Below are positions 41,287-51,208 of a DNA stretch of 64,000 bases, piece by piece. A program made the position numbers and the translations under genes. Position 1 is the first letter of the stretch; each line of letters starts with the position of its first letter. The notes under the pieces are model-generated. The model saw only the letters and a list, made by a program, of their open reading frames with translations, was not told the origin of the DNA and did not search any database. Origin of the DNA: Adiantum capillus-veneris (Eukaryota > Streptophyta > Polypodiopsida > Polypodiales > Pteridaceae); the NCBI GenBank assembly GCA_014529385.2, contig CM043966.1, forward strand, positions 141,284,211 to 141,348,210, in the 5' to 3' direction.

Positions 41287-43899
41287 CTATGCTTCCATTT
41301 TTGCTTTCCTGTGTTGTCGAGCTAACTCTTGGTTTTGACGCCTCCTTGCAGTGCGGCTCAACTTTGGCTTGTCTATGATCTCTAATTGGGCTATGTCATG
41401 GGGTCGTGGTCTACACCACATAACATTTTGGAGATATTCACCCCAATCGTCTACCAATTTTCGATGAGCATCACATGCTCCTATATAACTGAGCCATTCT
41501 GCTGAGGATCTCTTCTTTTTTATCCTAGCACGTACATTGGCTCGATATCGACGCCTCTTAAAGTTTTTCTTTTTCTTATTTGAGACCTGATTTTGATTTG
41601 CATTTAGATCTGGCTCACTAAAGGAGTCCTCGTTGGTGTCCTCTTCACTCTCGGAGGAGCTATCATCGGTTGATGTGCTCTGTCCTTCCGAATGTTTTGA
41701 CTCTGAACTTGATCCACTCTCTAATTCATGAGATTCAGAATCCGTTTCACTCTGGGAGTCAGTGTCTGAGTCGTGTTGGTCAAAGTCTTCTATTGAGCTA
41801 TCGGTGTCACTATCAGATTGGTATACAATTGCCTTGCCCTTAGAAGATGCATGTATGGCACTTATCATGTTCAAAGGTGTAATTTGTGGTACCTCTTCCC
41901 CCTCTGGTGTGACCCAAGTGGTTCCTCTATTTCCCCAGGTATCTATGGTTGCAGCTAGGTGTACCCAGTCTACGTTGTCTGATTCCGTCATACCCGGTAA
42001 CACATCCATGTAAGGAGAATCTTGGCCAATGTCTGTATCCTTCTTACAAGTGTAACAATATTGTAGTGGGGCCGAGTGAACTGTGGTGTCAGAGCGATGA
42101 TCAATAATGGTTTTACTCCCTAAGGGGTGTACCTTACCAGTCACCAAATCCACTCTAAGGACAGAGTCTTGGAATTGCAAATAGACATGATTTTTAGACC
42201 AATCATGAACCATTTGTGCTTCCCTCATGAATGGTCGTCCTAAAATCATTTCATATGACATAAGGTGTTTAGAGAAATCCATTACAATGAACGTATGTCG
42301 TACCTTGTGTCCTAGAACTTTGATCTTAAGATCCTTGAGCATCCCCATAGGTTTGGCTATGGTACCATTTGCCATCTTTACCACAATGTTAGTAACACTG
42401 AGGCGGGGTTTTCCCATGGATTCCCAACAATCTTTTGTAACGATGCTAACTCCCGCACCACCATCAAGAATTCCCTTTATAGTTAATCCCTTGGTAGTGA
42501 TGGGTAGGGTCGCATTAGACTCGTCGCCTTCAAAATACTGCCCTAATTCGTTAATGGGTACCTTGATCACAGACTCGTGTTCATCTAAGTCAAGTGATTG
42601 CACATGATTTTCCTCATCAATCATAATCGAGTCAGGCCTATTTGGTTGCGCAAACTACGGTAATCCCGTTCGTAGCTCTCCGTTAAGGAATGCTCGAAGT
42701 GCAAGGAATAACTCAGGATCTCCATACAGCTTTGCTATGATCGTGGTTCGGACCTCAGAAGACATGAAGTCCACTAGTTTGGCAACATTCATTGGCATTT
42801 TGCAGGGTGTAGGTCCTTGACTAGGAACTGGTGAGGATGGAATCTCATATTCCTCAATGGGATCAGGTATTCCTTCGTTAAACATCCTTTCCAACAAGAA
42901 AGGTGTATGCTCACTTTCTGATGTCCCGTCCTCACTCCCTTCTTGGATGATACTAGATATGGCTAACGGTCTATGGTTCATGTGGGGTGGATGAACTTGC
43001 GTGGGAAACACTGTGTCATGAATTTTGACATGCATGGGTTCTGGTTTTAGTTTCCTTTGAGTCTCCTCCACTAAACCTCTTAGATGTTTCACCTGCTCAA
43101 TCTCGTCTACTGGGTTTGGGTATGTCTCAATCTTCTTTTTACGATTCTTCCCTTTTTGCCCCTGCGGTTTATCTTGGGGGTCTTGGATTGGATTTGGAAA
43201 CACTTGTGGTGTGTTCAGAGGCTCTTTATGGTTTTCTCTTATTCGGTTTTCATTTGGTTCCATGTTACCGTTTTCTTTGTCGGTCTTTCCCTTTGTGGTA
43301 TTGGTTCTAGTCTCCATTGTCTCGATTGAATCTGAATCATCCTCGAGGTCATTCATATACACATGGTCATCTCCTGTTCCTATGTTTGTTTTGGAACTTG
43401 GCTTTGAATTTCCCGTATTCTGCGACCTCTTCCTTCGTGTCTTCTTTTTCTTTGCTTGGATAACTGACGCGGTATCTCTCTCTTCGAGGATATGGCCTGG
43501 CCCTTGAAGCATGGACCGTGTAATCGCATAAGTGGGTGTGACGGGTGGTATTGGCGATGTCACACTAGCAATTTCGACCAAATTTAGGGGTGTGATTTTA
43601 GGTGCATTTGGGTTATAGGGGCATTGGGCAATCAAGTGATCTATGCCACAATGATTACATGTGAGTATTGGCATTGCAGACGTGCTCCCTTGATTCATTT
43701 GCATTTGTGCAGCATTCTTTTGCAGCCTAATAGGGCACTCCGCTGCCCGATGTGGTCCACCACACTCGTAGCATTGAAGAGGTGGCCTCCTAGCCTGGGT
43801 GTTGATATTTTGACCTCTGGATGCAAGAGCAGCAGCTTGATAAACCGGCTTGACTTGCCCCCAACAATCTTCCATGTAGTATATAGGACACTCTTCCAA
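41287..43899 (-). pseudogene. Element B Gag end, protease 1 and acidic/basic linker
   Basis: One frame from 43899 to 41287, interrupted by TAG at 42655. It begins in the Gag C-terminus with two CX2CX3HX4C knuckles (CYECGGPHRAAEC, CNHCGIDHLIAQC). A Lys/Asp/Glu-rich region follows. Protease 1 reads ITTKGLTIKGILDGGAGVSI, then FIVMDFSKHLMSYEMILGRP with a following HDW, giving a DGG active site instead of DSG/DTG. DGG-type sites occur in other plant OTA gypsy proteases. After it come about 90 residues rich in Ser, Asp and Glu, then a very basic NKKKKNFKRRRYRANVRAR segment leading into the pre-RT region. The stop codons at 42655 and 41287 match Gln or other codons in element A. Confidence 0.9.
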
Positions 43900-43911
43900 T
43901 ATATCAAGTCC

Positions 43912-46352
43912 TTAGGCAATACTAGTGTCTATTTCCTCCTCACACCCATCTGCATAAGCATTAGAGGGCTCGCAACCCACTTGGTTCATAGGGGCGACTC
44001 TTGGATGCGGGGGCTGCGGTCCTAGCACAGGAGGTGGTAGCGGTGTAGCTTGTACAACATTTTGAGATCTATGGACCATGTGTTGCGGTAGTTGCTCAAC
44101 AGGTGGAGCAGGCATCAATACAGGAGCTCGAGGTGCATCCGTCCAGGCTACAGGTGGTCTACTTGCCATCATACGTTTGATCATTAAACAATCCTTAGCC
44201 TGGTGACCATACCTACCACATGCGTTGCAAGTTCCATTAAACTTTACTCTAAACGTAGGGCACTCACTAGTGCTATGTGGACCTAAGAAAATGGAACACC
44301 ATTGTTGCTCCCTTCTTGGATACATGTGACTATTTTGAGGGGGTCGATTATCCTTAAGAGACTCTTGGATTGCCTTGGTGAGGTCTGTCAAGAATGTCTC
44401 AAATACCTTAGGCTCATTGGCAATGGGCTTTGCAGTCATGGGTTCATACTCAATGGCTTGTGAGCTAGTGGATCTTGTGTCAGTAGACACCCTCATGCCT
44501 GCTATCATCAAGTTGTCCTCTAATTGGATTGCATTGGCAGTGACATCTTCCTAGGTTGTGATACCTCTAATCACTAGTCCATTATAGATTCCTTCATTCC
44601 TCAACCCTCGAATGAATCAATCAAGCAGTTGGTTATTGTTGAAGCGCTCATTTACAGGGCAGCGAGAGTTTAAGTGCTTTAGACGACTAATGAAGTCCCT
44701 TACTGACTCTCCTTCCTTACGTTCGGCCTTCTGTAGCTGAGATGCTACACCCCAAAGCACACCTTCTTGTATGTACTCCTTTAGAAACAACCTTCGAAGG
44801 GTAGGGTAGATTGTTTTCTCATCCACCACTAGGGTTCTATACCAATCTCCAGCCTTCCCACTTAATGTTAAGCTTAAGGCATTGCACTTATGTAGTTCGT
44901 TGCGTTCCCCTAAGGAATCACATACTTGTTCAAACACTTCAATGTGTTTTCTAGCATCTTCGTCCCCATTGAATTTTTGCGTGAGTTTGGCAATTTGTAC
45001 TGCCTTACTTCTAGGCTCTCTATCAGATGCATGACGCATATTTTCCGCGATAGATCGACCTATGGTTTGAGCAAACGCTGCCAAGTCACCTATGTGAGGA
45101 GGCAGGGCCGGTGGAGGTACTCTTGGAATCATATGTGGGAGAGGGACGGGTACCGGTCTGGCATATGTGTGGATGATGCAGGATATGGAACATAACCGGG
45201 CATAGGTCCACTTGGATAAGGGCTAGGGAGCGGCACTCGAGTAGCATAAACAAGTGGTACAATTGGACGTGTGGGGGCCATGTGTGCATAAGGGGCTAGA
45301 GGCACATACGGTCGAGGCCCCATATTAGGTACTACGACACTAGGTAGTGGCACTGCGCTAACCGTAGATGTCATCGGTACATTCTCTGTCAGGCTTATCC
45401 CTGGAGTGAGCACTGTGTTTTCCTTAATAGAGGGTTGAGCCAAGTTAGGGAAGCTAAAGTTGTCGCTCGTAGGCTCAGATTTCATAGAGACCCCAGGTGA
45501 AATGACGTAAGATGGGTCCATGGGGCTCATTAGAGGAGTCTCCATTTGTGATAGAGTAGGCTGTTGAGCCTTGCTCGTATCCAGAAATCTCATGGGGCCA
45601 GTTGAGAGTATATTTACCCCTCGGTTTTGCCTTTCTGATTGAATAATGCCATGGATAACATTACAGATCATTTTCTGTTGATCTTCGATGCTCGTGGCAC
45701 TAGAGGTGGATTGTACAATCTCTATCCATCCTACATGGTAGGCGTGGCCAGAGTGTAGATCCGTCAACACCTCAGTGTGGAGGTCGTATGTCCAATGATC
45801 ATTAATGAACAATCCTTCTAGAGTCGACGTGTTAACGGTTTCTTGTGAGGTAGAAGCAATGTTGCTCCCCGTGGTTTTACTTGTCACCAACGGTACTCTA
45901 GAGGGAACTTCTGAAGGAGGCAGCTCAACAGGGCCTTCTTGGTAAGAAGTTGGCAGGATATCCACATGGACACTCTTTGGGGGTGTGGGGTCCACGTGCG
46001 ATGTGAAAGGAGAGTCCACTTCCCCACCCCCTTCGTGTGCTTCGTTTGCATCAGGTTCCGAACGAGTAGCTCTACCTAATGTTTCCATGAAACGGCTAAA
46101 CATACTAGTACTAGGCTGTGGAGCTTCGGGAGGTGCATGGCCTTCTCTCTCAGTGTTTTGGGTAGGGTATGCTTCCATGATTTCTGAGTCGGAGGAGGAA
46201 TCACTAGCGGCTATTTTAGGATCTTGGGTGGTGCTACCTTGTGTCCCCGCTGAAGGTCTAGAGCCTATCGTGGATGGGTAATGGGTGTCCGTATGAACAG
46301 AGGCACCCTCAATATGCTCGTGTTCTAGCACCCACCAAGAGCGTAAGTGCAT
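43912..46352 (-). pseudogene. Element B Gag
   Basis: Starts MHLRSWWVLEHEHIEG, matching MNLRSGRVLEHEH in element A. About 400 residues of Pro/Ser/Thr-rich sequence precede the Gag capsid-like region IGDLAAFAQTIGRSIAENM, FNGDEDARKHIEVFEQ and GDWYRTL. Two zinc knuckles follow: CSIFLGPHSTSEC (second Cys lost to Phe) and the classic CNACGRYGHQAKDC. A frameshift near 45130-45175 separates the N-terminal half. In-frame stops lie at 44617 (TGA), 44551 (TAG) and 43912 (TAA). Gag would form particles and bind the genomic RNA. Confidence 0.9.
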
Positions 46353-47323
46353 GTGCTTTTGATACCCTAAGGTGTCAAAAAGCTGCTCTAGGAGGCCTTG
46401 TGACTAGTTTTTTGCATGTTTTTTGTTTGTTTTTTTGCTAGATTTTTTAAAGAGTGTCGTGGAATGGGCCGTGTGATAGCTCGAAACGAGCATATCGCTC
46501 GGAGGGACGCGCTGTGCTTTACAGCCCACCGTTTGGTTCTATTTTGCTCCAGAAAAGCCCGAAACAGTCTTTTCTTAGCTGGGGAACTAGGCTCCAAATA
46601 GCAAGTCTAAGGGTGCAAGTGGGAAGAGAAGGGAGGAGAGTGGAGGACTTGCCCCACATGCTCTCATTCCCTCTTGAGGGGGTAGGGTATATATATAAGA
46701 GTGAGTTTAGTATATATCATAAGATTGAGGACTGAGGCCTGGGCTTGGGGTTGGGCTTGGGATCCCGATCCCGATCCCGATCCCGATCAAAATATTAGTG
46801 ATCCCCCCAGTCACTCACGCTTAAATATTTTCGATTTTTTTTTATAACCTCCCCCTCACTCACGTTTTTATTTTTTGGTTTTTTTTTAAAAAAAATTTGG
46901 TATGCGTTTTGGTGCGCGTTGACCTCACCTAACTATTTACTGTCCCACCTACCTACTGACCTGCTAATCAGTGGTTCACCTAATTACTAACCTGCTTAAT
47001 TAACTAACTGTGCGCCTAATTGTGCACAAACCAGAAAACACAGAAAATGCAGAAAATTGAAACTTGACAGAACTGTGCAGTGCAAACGAGAAAATGCAGA
47101 AACGCAAGAAATGCTAACTGTGTAAGCTGAAATCTAAGCTTAATAGAACTAGCAAAACAGAGCTTAACAGAACACAAAAAACTTGAATGCAGTCAACAAC
47201 ATTGTGTCTTTCTCTATTGTTTTTGCATAACAACAATAATCAAACTTAAGCCGCGCGTTTCCTACATAAAAAATAGCTTCAATACAATTTACAAGTCGCC
47301 ATTGGAGCTTCACGCGCAGCAGC
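46353..47323 (-). other. 5' leader region of element B
   Basis: Non-coding, between the PBS and Gag. It has a short GATCCC hexamer array at about 46760-46790. A block around GGGTATATATATAAGAGTGAG (46685-46705) is also present in element A at 54110-54130. Confidence 0.6.
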
Positions 47324-47341
47324 TCCCCGGCAGCGGCGCCA
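47324..47341 (-). promoter_or_regulatory. Primer-binding site of element B (tRNA-Asp type)
   Basis: The minus strand reads TGGCGCCGCTGCCGGGGA a few bases after the LTR. This is one base away from the plant tRNA-Asp complement used by many OTA gypsy elements. Confidence 0.85.
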
Positions 47342-47345
47342 AAAA

Positions 47346-47576
47346 TGTCAAGGCTGGGGACTTGCTACGCGCCGTGTGCGAGCCACAAAGGCTCCTAGCA
47401 CACAGTCATACAACAGACAAGCTCACAAGGAAGAATGGTGTGTCACTCACCTTCCTGCGTAGTTGCGAATGAAGGATTCCCGCGCCGCGAAGAAGAGGGA
47501 GACGCCGCTACGCCGCACTCAACCGCCTTGCCGCCGTCGTGCCGCCGCAACGCTCGATCACACACACACTCTCACA

Positions 47577-47609
<33 letters not shown>

Positions 47610-47912
47610 GTACACACACACACACACAAGGAGATGGTGAAGGAGAAGGTGGAGATGGAGCAAGAGCAGCTTCTATTGCACAATGAGAGAATGAGTAAAA
47701 ATTAGGTTCAGTGGCTTTTATATGAGCTCACCCCATTCACACTTGGGCGCCCATACTTAGCCAACTAACTCCTTGAATATTCCAGCTAGAGTGCGCCTAT
47801 CATCGGCGATCACCCTTACCCTGTTCCTATTGGTCCGACAAGCCCGGTACCTGACTCTAAATAATACAACGTTTATAGATCATAGGGTGTCTGTGTGTCG
47901 TGAGGGTTAACA
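47346..47912 (-). repeat. 5' LTR of gypsy element B
   Basis: 567 bp. On the minus strand CATATAAAAGCC (plus 47714-47724) is the likely TATA box driving the element RNA. A CA/CT microsatellite of different length from the partner LTR lies at about 47560-47630. Confidence 0.95.
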
Positions 47913-48934
47913 AGCTGCATTAACTTTCTTGAGATCCACGCACACTCTTAGTTTCCCATTCTTTTTTGGCACAATGACTATTGGAGAAACCCATTCTCAG
48001 TGCTCAATAGGGTATATGAATCCACATTGGATAAGTTTTTCAATCTCCTCTTGTACAATTTTGGCGTACTTAGGATTCATTAGATAGGGTCGTTGCTGGA
48101 CGGGTTTAGCAATGTTGATCATGGGAATTGTATGTTGCACCACACAAGGTGGAACGCCCTTCATGTCATGATATGTCCAAGCAAAGATATCCTTGTATTC
48201 CTTGAGGAGCTCCTTAAGTACAACCTCTTCAGTTTCGGTAAGGTCTTGAGCAATAAAGACTGGTTTAGACTCCTCACCTGGTTCTGCTAATTCTATCTCT
48301 TTAACTACCGCTGGACCATCAAAGACTCCACTACTTCCATTGGTAGGTATTCGCGGGCTTTGGCATACACAACCTTTCGCTCCCCCGTGGTATAAGATTT
48401 AAAATGTTGAGGAGCCGTATGTAAGTCAGCAGGCTCTTGTCCTGACGGAGACCTTTCTTTTAGTTCTGCCTCCTTTTGTTGTTGTGCTAATTCTCGGTTT
48501 TGACGTCTTCTTATAGTTCGACTCAATTTCGGCTCTGTAACCTCCAATTGAGCGAGGTCAATGGGTCGCGGGCTGCACCACATGACACTCTGGAGATGTT
48601 CACCCCAATTGTCTACTAGCTTTCGATGAGCATCACATGCCCCTAGATAGCTAAGCCATTCTACAGTAGATATTTCCTTGTTTATCCTAGCTCTCACATT
48701 TGCTCGATATCGTCGTCTCTTATATGACCTTTGTTTCTTGTTAAGGTTTTGATTTTGGTAAATGTTTGAACTCGACTCGCCTGATAGGTCTTCGCTTGTA
48801 TCTTCTTCACTCTAATATAAATTACCATAGATGGTCGTACTAGGCCTTGAGTGTTTAGTTTCTATACTTGTTTCACTCGATGTTTCGTTAGGTTCTGAAT
48901 CCATTTCTCCCTGAGATTCTGTTTCTGATGTGTA
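47913..48934 (-). pseudogene. Element A pre-RT linker and reverse transcriptase N-terminus
   Basis: The linker ORF 48305-48697 reads RARINKEISTVEWLSYLGAC and is homologous to the basic-to-SAEWLSYIGACDAH region of B. A frameshift near 48300 follows. After it the translated sequence reads PIVIAPKKNGKLRVCVDLKK and ends at KKVNAA at the B insertion site. Two stops occur in the 48698-48934 acidic linker (after ASG and after GNLY). The rest of this RT is at 33620-34514. Confidence 0.88.
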
Positions 48935-51205
48935 TTAGCCTGAAGCCTTTGAGGAATCATCAGTTTCACTCTCAGGTAGGCGTGCCTCTTTCTTATCATC
49001 GGATGTTACATGCGCTACACCTAACATGTTTACTGGTGCAATGTGTGGTATCTCTTCCCCATCTGGTGTTACCCAAGTTGTTCCTCTAGCTCCCCATGTA
49101 TCTATAGTTGCCGCTAGGTGCACCCCATCGACATTGTCTGACTCAGCCATTCCGGGTAGGATATCCATATAAGGAGAGTTCTCCCCAATATCCGTGTCTT
49201 CGTTACACGTGTAACAATACTGCAATGGAGCTGAGTGAATTGTTGTGTCTAATCGATTATCAATGATGAATTTATTTCCTAGAGGATGCATTCGACCACT
49301 TAAAAGATCAACTCGAATGACAGAGTCTTGGAACTGTAAGTAGACGTGGTTTTTGGACCAGTCATGTACCATTTTTGCTTCCCTCATGAATGGACGCCCT
49401 AAGATCATCTCAAATGACATAGGATGCTTGGAAAAATCCATAACAATGAAAGTCTGCCTTACCTTGTGTCCCAAGACCTTGATTCTGAGATCCTTTAGCA
49501 TTCCAATAGGCGTAACAATAGATCCATTAGCCATTTTTACCACTACGCTTGTGGATTCAAGGTGAGGTCGCCCCATAGACTCCCAACAACTCTTTGTCAC
49601 CATGCTGACTCCCGCACAACCGTCAAGGACCCCCTTTACAGTTAATCCTTTAGTAGTGATTGGTAGAGTAGCATTAGATTCATCACCTTCAAAGTATTGC
49701 CCCAACTTGTTAACGGGTACTTCAATTACAGATTCATGTCCCGCTAGGTCAGATGGTGGTGCTAAATGTTCCTCATCATTCATTACCGAGTCAGGTTTGT
49801 TCATATGTGCAAACTGTGGTAATCCGGCCTGTAATTCTCCATTGAGGAAGGCTCGAAGAGCTGAGACTAGCTCGGGGTCTTTATATAGTTTGGACATGAT
49901 GGTGGTTCTAACTTCTGAAGACATGAAATCCATCAAGTTGGCAATATTTAATGGCATCTTGTGAGACGTAGGACCCTGACAAGAGAATGGTGAAGATGGA
50001 ATCTCCACTTCCTCAAGGGGGTCGGGCATTCCCTCACCAAACATTCTATCTAGTAGGAAAGGTGTGTGTCCACTTTCAGATGTCCTACCCTCACTCTCTT
50101 CCCGAATGATACTGGGTATAGCTAACAGCCTGTAGTTCTTGTGAGGTTGAACTTGTGTGGGAAACACTATGTCCGACATCTGGATATGTTTGGGTTCAGG
50201 TTCTAATGTTCGTTGAGTTTCTTCCACCAAACCCCTCTCTTGTTGGACTCGTTCAATTTCCACTATTGGGTTTGGATAGGTTCCAATCTTTCTCTTGCAA
50301 TCCTCATTTTTTGTCTCTCGTGGCTTATCTTGGGGGTTCACAACTGGGTGGTTTAACTTTGAATACTCTTTTGGTGTTCGTCGTAATTCCCTCTCGTGAT
50401 CCTCCTCACTGGCTTTTTCCTTTGTAGTAACAGTTTTGGTCTCCGTGGTCTCTATCGAATCTGAGTCATCCTCAGGGTCATTCATATACACGGGATCCTC
50501 TCCTGTCCCTATGTTAGTCTTTGAACTAGGTTTTGAGCTAGAAGCATTAAGGGATTTCTTTCTTCGTGTTTTCTTCTTTCTCGCTTGGCCAATGGATGCA
50601 GCATCTCTCTCTTCGAGGATGTAATTTTGCTTTTGGAGCATCGACCGTGTGAGTGCATTCATTGGTGCTATGTTTATAGTTGGTGGTGTCCCATCAAAAA
50701 TCTCTTTTAAGTTCAATGGTGTGATTTTCGGTGCGTTTGGATTGTTAGGACATTGTGCGATCAAATGATCTATGCCACAACGATTACAAGTGAGTATTGG
50801 CATTGCCAATGCACTCCCTTGACTTGTTTGCATTAGTGCAGCATTCTTTTGCATTCTAATGGGGCACTCAGCTACTCGATGTGGTCCACCACATTCGTAC
50901 CACTGAAGAGGTGGTCTCCTGGCAAAACTATTAATGTTTTGGCCTCTTGCTGCTAGCGCAGTAGCTTGATATACCGGTTTGATTTGTCCCCAATGGTCTT
51001 CCATATAGTTCATGGGACACTCCTCAAGCATGTCGACTCCATAGGTGATACTAGAGTCTATGTCCTCTTCGCAATCTACATAAGTACTAGATGACTCGCA
51101 ACCTATTTGGTTCATAGGTGTAACTCTTGGATGAGGGGGTTGTGGTCCTAGCACTGGAGGTGGCAACGGTGTGGTTTGGACCACATTTTGGGTTCTAGGG
51201 ACCAT
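48935..51205 (-). pseudogene. Element A Gag C-terminus and protease 1
   Basis: 756 open codons in the same frame as the upstream Gag ORF, separated only by a TAG at 51209. It has WYECGGPHRVAEC (first Cys replaced by Trp) and CNRCGIDHLIAQC. Protease 1 is VKGVLDGCAGVSMV, with DGC where B has DGG, and MILGRPFM with a following HDW. The frame ends at a TAA at 48935 in the acidic linker. Confidence 0.9.
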
Positions 51206-51208
51206 GTG

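Larger units (their letters stand above)
34515..47912 (-). mobile_element. Ty3/gypsy element B, 13.4 kb, nested in element A
   Basis: LTRs at 34515-35069 and 47346-47912 begin TGTCAAGGCT and end GGGTTAACA. The 5-bp duplication AGCTG flanks them (34510-34514 and 47913-47917). The coding direction is minus. It is a sister of element A with the same domain order but different LTR start sequence and clear protein divergence in Gag. Its pol keeps a 1411-codon ORF, while gag and the protease region carry several in-frame stops and one frameshift. Roughly a dozen LTR substitutions are visible by eye, slightly fewer than in A, which fits insertion after A. Confidence 0.97.
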
